DNA from: Candidatus Omnitrophota bacterium
GTDB taxonomy: Bacteria > Hinthialibacterota > Hinthialibacteria > Hinthialibacterales > JAKPRU01
DNA: 7,228 nucleotides
Direction of reading: 5' to 3'
Assembly (NCBI GenBank): GCA_029557025.1
Contig: JAKPRU010000214.1
Span: 1-7,228, forward strand
Within the stretch, counting starts at the first letter, position 1, and each line of letters begins with the position of its first letter. The position numbers were made by a program, and so were the translations under genes. The notes beneath the pieces were generated by a model, which saw only the letters and a program-made list of their open reading frames with translations, was not told the origin of the DNA and did not search any database. Shown one piece after another: positions 1 through 6,096 of the stretch.

Positions 1-150
1 CCGCCGGGGGTTTGGCACGGCCAGATGTCGCTTTCGAAAGTAACGTATCTGGTCAACATCCCATCGGAGCCATACGACCGAAATCATCCCGATGAAATCC
101 GGGCCGGTGTGAGTGAGTTTCCCGATGTTTGGACCATCAAAAACCGTTAA
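1..150 (+). CDS. RmlC-like cupin (dTDP-4-dehydrorhamnose 3,5-epimerase family), C-terminal fragment
   Basis: The frame is open from base 1 and ends at TAA 148-150, giving the last 49 residues of a protein whose start lies left of the window. The visible part begins PPGVWHG and continues with TYLVNIPSEPYDRNHPDE. This is the pattern at the end of the double-stranded beta-helix in RmlC-type sugar epimerases and related cupins: a Pro-Gly turn, a His-Gly on the last strand, then a short C-terminal tail. The family acts on nucleotide-linked sugars in the cytoplasm during O-antigen or other surface polysaccharide synthesis. The catalytic His/Asp of the family lie in the missing part, so true epimerase activity cannot be judged; a non-catalytic sugar-binding cupin is possible. 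It may close a polysaccharide gene cluster to the left. No clear T-tailed terminator follows it. Confidence 0.6.
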   Translation, partial: PPGVWHGQMSLSKVTYLVNIPSEPYDRNHPDEIRAGVSEFPDVWTIKNR

Positions 151-166
151 GACCTCCCCTCGCCGG

Positions 167-209
167 TGCGTTCCATGCCGCGCGGGATGGACAGCCATAG
201 AACGCATGG
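167..209. repeat. Overlapping inverted repeats around the -35 box
   Basis: Two alternative dyads overlap here. The inner one pairs TCCAT (172-176) with ATGGA (187-191) and continues through CCGC/GCGG to the centre with a single G-G mismatch. The outer one pairs TGCGTTC (167-173) with GAACGCA (200-206). A third option pairs CCATGC (173-178) with GCATGG (204-209). The inner right arm enters the predicted -35 box. The repeats could be an operator, or a hairpin ending transcripts of the upstream cupin gene; no T-run supports an ordinary intrinsic terminator. Confidence 0.35.
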
Positions 210-216
210 TTATACT
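188..216 (+). promoter_or_regulatory. Predicted sigma70-type promoter for the Minf_1886-family gene
   Basis: A TGGACA hexamer (188-193, 5 of 6 matches to the -35 consensus) is followed after exactly 17 bases by TATACT (211-216, 5 of 6 matches to the -10 consensus). Transcription would start near 222-224, leaving a leader of about 40 bases before the ATG at 265. Of the promoter-like sequences I found in the window, this is the one where both boxes and the spacing agree. The call is by eye and untested. Confidence 0.5.
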
Positions 217-264
217 TCGATACGGTGATAATGGTTATGTGATAGAGGCTGTCGCAGGAACGTC

Positions 265-642
265 ATGAACGAAGAAGATTTCTTGCAGTGGCTCTCCAAA
301 CAGGAGCAGCGATATCACCCTAACGCCTACCGCTTTGTGCTGGGGGCGCTGAAATATACTCAGCGAAAGCTTGACCGTCCACGTCACGTGAGCGGCCATG
401 AGCTGCTGGAGGGAATCAGCGAGCTCGCCCGGAAAGACTTCGGACCATTCGCCTTGACCGTGCTTACCGAATGGGGTGTCACGAACACCCGGGATTTCGG
501 CACGATCGTCTTTCAGCTGGTTGAGACCGGTGAAATCAAAAAGACCGAGGAGGATCGGATCGAAGATTTCGAAGGGGTGTATGAATTCGCGCAGGAATTC
601 GGCAATGTCCAGCTGGGCGATCCCATCGAAACGGAAGTATGA
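265..642 (+). CDS. Minf_1886 family protein (function unknown)
   Basis: A 125-residue cytoplasmic protein with no signal peptide or membrane segment. The central block is typical of the Minf_1886 family: YHPNAYRFVLGALKYTQ (residues 17-33), RHVSGHELLEGISELA (about 40-55), DFGPFALTVLTEWGV (58-72), DFGTIVFQLVETG (77-89), then a charged stretch ending in DFEGVYEFAQEFG. It reads as an all-helical or alpha/beta single domain of normal family length. I know of no experimentally assigned function for this family and do not assign one. The ATG at 265 is preceded by AGGAA at 256-260, and a good promoter lies at 188-216, so it is probably transcribed alone. It converges with the SH3-protein gene; the two stop codons are 16 bp apart with no strong terminator between them. 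Confidence 0.85.
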   Translation: MNEEDFLQWLSKQEQRYHPNAYRFVLGALKYTQRKLDRPRHVSGHELLEGISELARKDFGPFALTVLTEWGVTNTRDFGTIVFQLVETGEIKKTEEDRIEDFEGVYEFAQEFGNVQLGDPIETEV

Positions 643-658
643 CCACTCCCCACTCCGC

Positions 659-1855
659 TTATGGAGTCGCAAAAACCACCCCACCCCGTTCGGGGCCGTT
701 CTGGATGACCAGCGCATAATCAATTGTTTCACTGCTGGGGCCGTCCAGCGAGTAATTCCACGTGTTTCCGTCTTTCCGTCCCCGCACCAGAAACAGGTGC
801 GCTCCCTTGTAACGGGCGACAAGAGCGGGATCGAATCCCGACCGGGCCATCGATTCCTGATCCGGAAGGATTTCCATTCTCAGCAGGTCGCTGCCGGACC
901 ACAGGTCCGTATTGAGCAATGTGGAGGCATCCCGATGAAAGGCGATCACCTTGGTTAACCCGCGCACAACAAAGCGCTCATCAGCCGTGCTGAGCGTAAG
1001 CCGCTGCGCAGTTCCCATCGGCAAGGCGGCACGAGACAGACTCACCGCACCTGCCGGCTTTTCGACCAGCGGCGGACAGATAGTCTCGAGCGAATCCACC
1101 TTTGTCAGATGCTCTTTACTGCACCATCCCACCCTGGCGTTCGACGACTGAACCCGCCACCAGTCGCCTTGTTCATCCAACAGCATCAGGATATCCCCCT
1201 GCCGAAGACGTTGAACGGTCCGATAGGCCGTTCCCGGACCATCTCGCAGGTTCAGGCGATCCACCCGTACTATTACCGGAATATTCGCCATCGGCTCCAG
1301 GTAATCCGTGTGAAGCCAGCCCTCAAGACCGTCTATTGTCCGGGCGTGGACCCAGTCGGCAACGGTCTCAATAGAGGTTAGTAATGTGCCGCGAATCAGG
1401 CTGTCCACGACATCATAATCCAGGCCGGGACCATCGCGGAATCGGACCGCGCTTCCTTTGATCTGGTAGGTTTTTCCGGACGGCAACACCACGGGCAATA
1501 TCGGAAGATCTTCGACGGTGGCCGAGGTGACATCACCGACAACGGCGGGCAAAGGAAGGGAAGGAGCATCCAGGGGCGATTCAAAGTCTATCGTGGATTG
1601 AAAAAAAGGAGGCAGAGACGGACTGACTGCCGGGGTGGGCGTTGGGGTCGGCTGGAGACCGGTGATCTCCGCAACCTGGGAAACCGGAATAGTCACCTCG
1701 ACACCGCCTACGTTGATGACGATCTCCCGGTCATTCTGTTTGACAATACTGCCGGATATCCTGTCGCCATCTTTCAGGTGGATGACCTCCGACCAGACTC
1801 CCTGTGAGCCGAATATCACTATCGCCATACTCAGTCGGCAAATCCATCGAATCAT
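659..1855 (-). CDS. Secreted protein with N-terminal beta module and two bacterial SH3 domains
   Basis: A 398-residue protein predicted to be exported. Residues 1-22 look like a Sec signal peptide (RWICR, a hydrophobic AIVIFG core, then GVWS-E). Next comes a short beta-rich module (about 24-67) of the pattern LKDGDRISGSI...EIVINVGGVEVTIPVSQVAEI, a Pro/Thr linker (PTPTPTP, about 69-83), and two SH3b repeats with the typical R-DGPG turn (RFRDGPGLDYDVV, about 131-189; LNLRDGPGTAYRTV, about 197-253), each ending in a G-W strand. The last 145 residues match nothing I recognise. Bacterial SH3 domains usually bind peptidoglycan or other envelope components, so an envelope role is likely; no catalytic domain is visible. 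The longest frame begins at a GTG (1862-1864), but that codon lies inside the GGGAGGTG Shine-Dalgarno sequence. The ATG at 1853-1855 sits 8 bases after GGAGG and is the better start. Confidence 0.85.
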   Translation of the reverse strand: MIRWICRLSMAIVIFGSQGVWSEVIHLKDGDRISGSIVKQNDREIVINVGGVEVTIPVSQVAEITGLQPTPTPTPAVSPSLPPFFQSTIDFESPLDAPSLPLPAVVGDVTSATVEDLPILPVVLPSGKTYQIKGSAVRFRDGPGLDYDVVDSLIRGTLLTSIETVADWVHARTIDGLEGWLHTDYLEPMANIPVIVRVDRLNLRDGPGTAYRTVQRLRQGDILMLLDEQGDWWRVQSSNARVGWCSKEHLTKVDSLETICPPLVEKPAGAVSLSRAALPMGTAQRLTLSTADERFVVRGLTKVIAFHRDASTLLNTDLWSGSDLLRMEILPDQESMARSGFDPALVARYKGAHLFLVRGRKDGNTWNYSLDGPSSETIDYALVIQNGPERGGVVFATP

Positions 1856-1863
1856 GAGTTGCA

Positions 1864-1869
1864 CCTCCC
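1864..1869 (-). promoter_or_regulatory. Ribosome binding site deciding the SH3-protein start
   Basis: On the - strand GGGAGG is followed by TGCAACTC and then ATG (1853-1855). The core GGAGG to ATG spacing is 8 bases, which is near ideal. The alternative GTG start overlaps this site by its first base and could not use it. Confidence 0.7.
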
Positions 1870-1961
1870 GCGCTCTGCACAGGATCTCAAAATTGCTTCC
1901 TCATCTTCCTCCATGCTACCACAGAGAAACGGAATCGCGATGGTTCCATCCCATCGGGAAT

Positions 1962-2099
1962 TCAACCGTTGGGGGCAGTCTCACGCGATAGAAGTGATTC
2001 GTGACTCGGCGACTCCTGTCGATCTTTTGGGGGAGTCGATGGTTCGGCGAATATCGGCAACAAGATTAACATACAAAGAACGGGAAAGATTCGAAACAT
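1962..2099 (-). CDS. Possible 45-residue secreted peptide coupled to tyrA
   Basis: A short frame begins one base after the tyrA stop (TAA-G-ATG) and ends with TGA at 1962-1964. GGAAG inside the last tyrA codons, six bases before the ATG, could serve as its ribosome binding site. The first 18 residues read as a signal peptide: MFRIFPV, a LCMLILLPIF hydrophobic core, and a possible cleavage after IFA. The 27-residue remainder is hydrophilic and rich in Pro, Ser and Glu (EPSTPPKDRQESPSHES...). I recognise no family. The close junction and the signal-like start favour a real gene; the short length and the lack of any homology check argue for caution. It could also be a decayed remnant of a longer gene or chance. 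The longer in-frame extension upstream, overlapping tyrA in another frame, is not credible. Confidence 0.4.
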   Translation of the reverse strand: MFRIFPVLCMLILLPIFAEPSTPPKDRQESPSHESLLSRETAPNG

Positions 2100-2100
2100 C

Positions 2101-2973
2101 TTACACTTCCGAGCCCGCACTCTCACCGAATTGCGCACGATATTTCCGCGCCTCCTCCAGGAATCGCTCAATTCCGGCAAGGTCGGCCTTGGCGATTGTT
2201 TCCCGGATGCTCTGTAATTCCCCAATAAACTCTTCAAGCGCATTCAGTATTTCCTCCTGATTGTGCCGACAGATTTCAGTCCACAGACCGGATTCGCCTG
2301 CCGCGATGCGTGTGGCATCCTGAAATCCGGAGCCGACTACCCTGCGGGCACGGTCATCCGGTAACTTGGCGAGAACCGAACAGAGCGTTGCCGCGATAAA
2401 ATGCGGCAGATGGCTGGTTCGTGCCACCAGGTAGTCATGCTCTTCCGGCGAGAGTTCCATTACATGTGCGCCTAAAGATTCCCAGAAACAAGTAACGGTT
2501 TTCTTCGCTTCCGGGTCGGTTTCCTGTGTAGGCGTTACGACGCAGGTTCGGTTCACAAACAAGTCCGCATCCGCGTGTTCCACGCCCGCTTGGTGCGACC
2601 CGGCCATCGGGTGAGAACCGACAAACCGATGGCCCACGCCAAGAATTTCCTGACAGGTAGAGACCAAACGTGACTTGGTGCTTCCCACATCCGTAACGAT
2701 TGTGCCGTTCCTGATCTTCGAACGATGTTTTTTCAGGAGATATCCGATCTGCTCAACAGGAGCCGCCAGAATGAGAAGCGAGATATCTTCCGGCCATTGT
2801 TCATGGAGAAGAAAAAACTCGGTAACGGCATTGCGTTTCAGCGCCTTTTCAAGGCGCGTTCGATTTCTGCCGATGCCGGTTATATGATGCGCCAGTCCCC
2901 TGGATCGCAGGGCAAGCCCCACCGATCCTCCCAGAAGTCCCACGCCGAGAATCGCGACTCGTTCAAATGCCAT
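2101..2973 (-). CDS. tyrA: Prephenate (or arogenate) dehydrogenase TyrA
   Basis: A 290-residue cytoplasmic enzyme of the tyrosine branch. It oxidatively decarboxylates prephenate to 4-hydroxyphenylpyruvate, or arogenate to tyrosine, using NAD(P). The N-terminal Rossmann fold has GVGLLGGSVGLAL (residues 10-22). Further TyrA signatures are DVGSTK (95-100), SHPMAGSHQAGVEHADADLF (120-139), SHLPHFIAATL (187-197, holding the conserved active-site His) and GSGFQDATRIAAG (214-226). The length is normal for a single-domain TyrA; there is no fused chorismate mutase and no C-terminal ACT domain. After the second strand the loop reads GIGRNRTR, basic where NAD-dependent members usually carry Asp, so NADP use is likely by inference. 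Substrate choice between prephenate and arogenate cannot be read from sequence. The gene starts 6 bases after the pheA stop, so the two are almost certainly cotranscribed. Confidence 0.93.
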   Translation of the reverse strand: MAFERVAILGVGLLGGSVGLALRSRGLAHHITGIGRNRTRLEKALKRNAVTEFFLLHEQWPEDISLLILAAPVEQIGYLLKKHRSKIRNGTIVTDVGSTKSRLVSTCQEILGVGHRFVGSHPMAGSHQAGVEHADADLFVNRTCVVTPTQETDPEAKKTVTCFWESLGAHVMELSPEEHDYLVARTSHLPHFIAATLCSVLAKLPDDRARRVVGSGFQDATRIAAGESGLWTEICRHNQEEILNALEEFIGELQSIRETIAKADLAGIERFLEEARKYRAQFGESAGSEV

Positions 2974-2979
2974 GATGCC

Positions 2980-4047
2980 TTACCGATGAGTCCCTTTCGG
3001 GAACGAACCGAGGACTTTCAGATACATACTTGTGGAATCGAGCTCGTGCAGTGCATCTTGAATAGCTTGGTCCTGGATATGCCCCTCCAGTTCTACAAAA
3101 AACATGTATTGCCAAGCCTCTCGCCGGGTCGGACGGGAGACCAGGTTGGTCAGATTGATTCCATGGTTCATCATCGGCTCAAGAGTGTGATAGAGTGCGC
3201 CGACACGATCACGGATGAAAATGATGAGGGCGGTTTTGTCGTCGCCGCTGGGAGGAATCTCTTCCCTGCCGATAACGAAGAAGCGTGTGGTATTTCCGGA
3301 GCTGTCTTCGATTCCGTTGACTTTGACCGGGACACCGACGATTTCCGAGGCCATTCGTCCAGCAATGGCGGCGCTGGTGGGATCGTCTTTGCACAGCAAA
3401 ACGCCTTGTGTTGTGCTGGAGGTTTCAATCAGCTCGGCGCCCGGCAGGTTTCGTTCAAGCCACAAACGGCACTGGGCCAATCCCTGCGGATGCGAATAAA
3501 CCCGCTTAATTGTGCTCAAATCCCCGTGGCTGATCAAAGCATGGACAACGGGCAGATAAACCTCCGCGATCACCCGCAGTGGGGAGGTGACAAATCGGTC
3601 CATTGTTACGGCAATGCCGCCCTCGAACGAATTCTCAATGGCGGCAATCCCGTAATCCGCACGGTGTCGTTCCACCTCGGTAAACACGGCATCAATGGTT
3701 CGCACCGGAACGAAAACCGCCGAGCGACCGAAATGACTCATTCCAGCCAGATGGTGGTACGAGGCTTCGGGGCCCATATAGGCCACCCGAATGGTTTTTT
3801 GGAGAGACAGGCACGCCGAGATGATCTCTTTGTATACGGCGGCGATAGCCTCTTTGGGGAACGGTCCGTCCTGCATCTGGGTCAGACGCTCCAGGATCTC
3901 TTTCTCGCGGGCCGGGACATAAAAAGGCTCCCCGCGTTCATTCTTGATCTGACCCACTTTCTGTGCGCATTCGCCACGTCGGTGAAGAAGACTCACAATC
4001 TCCCGATCGATGGCATCGATTTCTTTGCGGAGATCCGCCAAATCCAC
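2980..4047 (-). CDS. pheA: Bifunctional chorismate mutase / prephenate dehydratase (P-protein)
   Basis: A 355-residue cytoplasmic enzyme taking chorismate to prephenate and then to phenylpyruvate, the phenylalanine branch. Domains in order: an AroQ helical chorismate mutase (about 2-84; LRKEIDAIDREIVSLL, then HRRGECAQKVGQIK with the basic active-site residues); prephenate dehydratase (about 87-261; VAYMGPEASYHHLA, AAIENSFEGGIAVTMD, YSHPQGLAQC and the catalytic TRF motif in NTTRFFVIG, T254); and an ACT domain (about 271-349; DRVGALYHTLEP and SRPTRREAWQYMFFVELEG). The ESRP motif that helps bind phenylalanine in homologues reads VSRP here (V303). The longest frame starts at a GTG at 4200 with no ribosome site and a non-conserved leader. 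I choose the GTG at 4045-4047 because GGAGGA (4057-4062) sits 9 bases upstream and the mutase helix begins immediately. The ATG at 4066-4068 (362 residues) is the main alternative. Confidence 0.93.
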   Translation of the reverse strand: MDLADLRKEIDAIDREIVSLLHRRGECAQKVGQIKNERGEPFYVPAREKEILERLTQMQDGPFPKEAIAAVYKEIISACLSLQKTIRVAYMGPEASYHHLAGMSHFGRSAVFVPVRTIDAVFTEVERHRADYGIAAIENSFEGGIAVTMDRFVTSPLRVIAEVYLPVVHALISHGDLSTIKRVYSHPQGLAQCRLWLERNLPGAELIETSSTTQGVLLCKDDPTSAAIAGRMASEIVGVPVKVNGIEDSSGNTTRFFVIGREEIPPSGDDKTALIIFIRDRVGALYHTLEPMMNHGINLTNLVSRPTRREAWQYMFFVELEGHIQDQAIQDALHELDSTSMYLKVLGSFPKGTHR

Positions 4048-4056
4048 GTTCGTCTG

Positions 4057-4062
4057 TCCTCC
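4057..4062 (-). promoter_or_regulatory. Ribosome binding site favouring the GTG start of pheA
   Basis: On the - strand GGAGGA is followed by nine bases and then GTG at 4045-4047. The competing ATG at 4066-4068 has only ACGACGG upstream, a weak match. If the ATG were used, GGAGGA would simply encode part of a Gly-Gly-Gln stretch. Confidence 0.5.
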
Positions 4063-4084
4063 GTCCATCCGTCGTTGTCTGTTG

Positions 4085-4099
4085 AAAAACCGCGTTTTT
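4085..4099. repeat. AT-rich perfect palindrome upstream of pheA
   Basis: AAAAAC (4085-4090) and GTTTTT (4094-4099) are exact reverse complements around CGC. The palindrome lies between a possible -10 box (4108-4113) and the pheA start, so it would cover the first transcribed bases, a common place for a repressor site. It stands out in the surrounding GC-richer sequence. A very short hairpin with no function is the alternative. Confidence 0.35.
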
Positions 4100-4107
4100 G
4101 TGTCGCT

Positions 4108-4135
4108 AGTATACATGAACATCCGTTGCGCCCAA
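4108..4135 (-). promoter_or_regulatory. Possible promoter for pheA-tyrA
   Basis: On the - strand TATACT (4108-4113, 5 of 6 matches to the -10 consensus) is preceded after 16 bases by TTGGGC (4130-4135, a weak -35 keeping TTG). Transcription would start near 4101, giving a leader of about 55 bases to the chosen GTG. The 166-base gap between the DUF4276 gene and pheA is the largest on the - strand apart from the region before the SH3 gene, which fits a separate aromatic operon. The -35 match is poor, so readthrough from upstream remains possible. Confidence 0.3.
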
Positions 4136-4213
4136 TGAGACCTCTTGTGCGGAAGAGCATGACCTTCCAAGAAGGGCTTTTGACTACCCGGATAAAACAC
4201 AGAAACGGCAGGA

Positions 4214-4843
4214 CTATGAGGAGTTTGCCTCGATCAGCCATTCCACGGATCTTTTGAACAGGTTGAAACTTCGGGAACGGTTATTTCCGATATCCATGCA
4301 CCTTGCCACGCGACGGGCAACCTCGATCTTTGGATAGGTTGGCATGTCATAGCCGGCGCGCTGAAGTTCCCGATGCAGAGACTCCCAAGTTCGATGCACC
4401 GTATCCGGATCCCGGTATTTTGCACGATTACCCATGGTGGCGGGCAACTTCGGATAGACTTTTTGGAGAGCCGGAATATCTCCGAAAAACCACGCCTCAA
4501 TTTCCTCAATTGCGATGCGGTTGACCACACGGACAGCCTCACCCTGACGCGTTGCAGATTTTGTGATGAAGCCGAAGTCCTTCGCTATTCTTTCCAAACG
4601 ATCTTTCAGATCCCTGCAATCGTCACAATCCTGGTCGACCAGGACAACAATTCTCAAGTCCTCCTTGTTGTTCTTTATGCGAAGCCTGTATCCTCTCAAG
4701 CGGGTGGGTAATTTCTTCAGTAAGTCCTGTTTTCCCCGAAAAACCAGTATGCGATGTGTGGCTTTGCCTCCGAGAATGGCGGGAAGAATTGCCTGGAGGA
4801 CTTCTTCCGCAGAACGTTCCTCAACCAGGAAATCAATATGCAT
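4214..4843 (-). CDS. DUF4276 family protein, TOPRIM-like, partner of the adjacent ATPase
   Basis: A 209-residue soluble protein of the DUF4276 family. Visible features are an N-terminal strand ending in an acidic pair (MHIDFLVEERSAEE, E8), a second strand with a DxD-type acidic cluster (VVLVDQDCDDCRDLK, D70 and D72), the family block IAIEEIEAWFFGD (110-122), and the C-terminal block KIEVARRVARCMD...NNRSRSFNLF (172-196). An early Glu followed by a DxD on a hydrophobic strand is the arrangement of TOPRIM nucleases and primases, so metal-dependent nucleic-acid cleavage is a reasonable inference but is not shown. The start lies one base after the ATPase stop (TGA-G-ATG), with AGGGG about 8 bases upstream, so the two genes are translationally coupled. 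DUF4276 genes are recurrent neighbours of this ATPase type. Biological function is unknown. Confidence 0.85.
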   Translation of the reverse strand: MHIDFLVEERSAEEVLQAILPAILGGKATHRILVFRGKQDLLKKLPTRLRGYRLRIKNNKEDLRIVVLVDQDCDDCRDLKDRLERIAKDFGFITKSATRQGEAVRVVNRIAIEEIEAWFFGDIPALQKVYPKLPATMGNRAKYRDPDTVHRTWESLHRELQRAGYDMPTYPKIEVARRVARCMDIGNNRSRSFNLFKRSVEWLIEANSS

Positions 4844-4844
4844 C

Positions 4845-6053
4845 TCAATTCCCCTTGTCCCCCATGGGATCGCCTCTGCCGAAATAACCTTCCATCCAGA
4901 GGTCCCCCAGGGCCGCGCCTTCTTCCTTCATTTCACGGATTCCCTGGATATCAGCAACGCGGGTGGCGATAGTATATCCATCCTTGCCTCGATGCAGGAT
5001 GCGAACTTGCTCCGGCTGAAGAGAATTAAGAATGAACGGCGAATGTGTGGTCATCATCAACTGTGTACGATTTGTGGCCAGACCGCATTCCTCAACCAGC
5101 TCCGGCAGGAGACGGGGGTGAAGGTAATTTTCGGGTTCCTCAATCCCGATGAAGGGAGCGGGTTCCGGATCATAGATCAACACCAGATAGGCCAGCATTT
5201 TCAAGGTCCCATCGGATGCGAAACGGGCCAGGATCGGACGTTCAAACGGAGCATCTTTGATCTGAAGCAGCAACCTCCCATCCGTCAGCAATTCGGCATC
5301 CACTCGCTCCAGCTGGGGAATTCTTTTTGAAAGAATATCAAGAATCTTTTTCAGACGATCCGGATTGCTCTCTCCCAGGTATTGGATGACATTTGCCAAA
5401 TTGTGCCCGGTTCTCGACAAGTGTTCCTGGGGACCCGCTTCGGGAGTGCCTCGTGGGTCTTGGGCAGACAGATAGGACAAATGCCAACCGGTGATGAAAT
5501 CCCGCAACGCTTTGACTCGGGCATGTTTCTCAAACTGACCAAGCGTGTTCACCGCAAGCACATCAGGCGACGCAAGACGCTCCTGGATCCGTTCTGATCG
5601 GTCGTCCGGTTCCTCTCCGGAAACCGTTACCCCTTCCCCATGTCGAAATTCCAGGAACTTGAATGGTTGACCGTGTTCTCTGCGCCGCCATTGCAGTCGC
5701 TCATAACCGATCACCGGTCCTCTTGCCGTTTCGTCAATCTCCAAATGATAGGTAATCAGGGGCCTGTTCGGCTCTCGATATTTCAGTTCGATCAGGATTG
5801 GGCCGTCGGCGTTTCGACTCCGCAATTCCTTGAAACGCCCCCGGCGGTCCCAAGCCCGGCGCAATCCTTCCGTGAAACATTCAGACAGGAAAGCGAATAT
5901 GTCAAACAAGGTTGATTTGCCGCTGCCATTCGGGCCGACAAATACGGTAAGCGGGGATACGGATTTCAGATCCACATTCCGAAGCACACGATAATTCCGA
6001 ACCCGCAAGTGTTCGATTCGAGGAACCGTGACAGGAGCGACGGTCAAATCCAT
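4845..6053 (-). CDS. ABC/RecF-type AAA ATPase (AAA_21, COG4637-like) paired with DUF4276
   Basis: A 402-residue predicted ATPase. It opens with the RecF/SMC-like [17 protein letters not shown] (13-29) and Walker [10 protein letters not shown] (40-48). A long insert follows, including [20 protein letters not shown] and [13 protein letters not shown]. Then come an ABC-signature-like [13 protein letters not shown] (278-290), Walker [14 protein letters not shown] (301-313) with tandem Glu, and the switch His in [11 protein letters not shown] (333-343). All residues for ATP binding and hydrolysis are present, so it should be active. There is no TOPRIM or other nuclease domain in the chain, and the protein stops soon after the ATPase core; the DUF4276 protein next door may supply that function. 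The frame extends to a GTG at 6131, but those extra residues are Arg-rich, overlap the end of smg and have no ribosome site, so the ATG at 6053 is preferred, although its own site is weak. Confidence 0.88.
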   Translation of the reverse strand: MDLTVAPVTVPRIEHLRVRNYRVLRNVDLKSVSPLTVFVGPNGSGKSTLFDIFAFLSECFTEGLRRAWDRRGRFKELRSRNADGPILIELKYREPNRPLITYHLEIDETARGPVIGYERLQWRRREHGQPFKFLEFRHGEGVTVSGEEPDDRSERIQERLASPDVLAVNTLGQFEKHARVKALRDFITGWHLSYLSAQDPRGTPEAGPQEHLSRTGHNLANVIQYLGESNPDRLKKILDILSKRIPQLERVDAELLTDGRLLLQIKDAPFERPILARFASDGTLKMLAYLVLIYDPEPAPFIGIEEPENYLHPRLLPELVEECGLATNRTQLMMTTHSPFILNSLQPEQVRILHRGKDGYTIATRVADIQGIREMKEEGAALGDLWMEGYFGRGDPMGDKGN

Positions 6054-6096
6054 TGTTTTGCGCCGTTCTGCTTTAAGATGACCCGCACAAGACAAA

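Noticed and set aside
652..667. Small hairpin (ACTCC/GGAGT) between the convergent genes as a terminator
   Set aside because: The stem has only five pairs and no T-run on either strand, so it does not meet the standard for an intrinsic terminator.
235..822. A 195-codon open frame on the - strand, opposite the Minf_1886 gene
   Set aside because: It covers the antisense of a gene with clear family motifs and overlaps the end of the SH3-protein gene in another frame.
1853..1915. A 20-codon frame ending in a TGA that overlaps the ATG of the SH3 gene
   Set aside because: The overlap could suggest coupling, but the frame has no ribosome site and no conserved feature.
1938..1956. Inverted repeat CGATGG/CCATCG just after the small peptide frame as a terminator
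   Set aside because: Six pairs with a seven-base loop and only a mixed pyrimidine stretch after it on the - strand; too weak to call.
2010..2038. Inverted repeat CGACTCC/GGAGTCG inside the small peptide frame
   Set aside because: Seven pairs around a 15-base loop, inside a possible coding region and without other signals; probably chance.
2725..4257. A 510-codon open frame on the + strand, opposite tyrA and pheA
   Set aside because: It lies antisense to two genes with full family motifs, shows no recognisable domain, and its composition is that of a reverse reading of coding DNA.
4563..5330. A 255-codon + strand frame spanning the ATPase-DUF4276 junction
   Set aside because: It is antisense to both well-supported genes and has no recognisable motif.
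4214..6053. Naming the ATPase pair as Gabija, PARIS or a classical OLD nuclease
   Set aside because: GajA and OLD fuse ATPase and TOPRIM in one chain and Gabija also needs a UvrD-like GajB, which is absent. The PARIS partner is DUF4435, not DUF4276. Only a general resemblance of design is supported.
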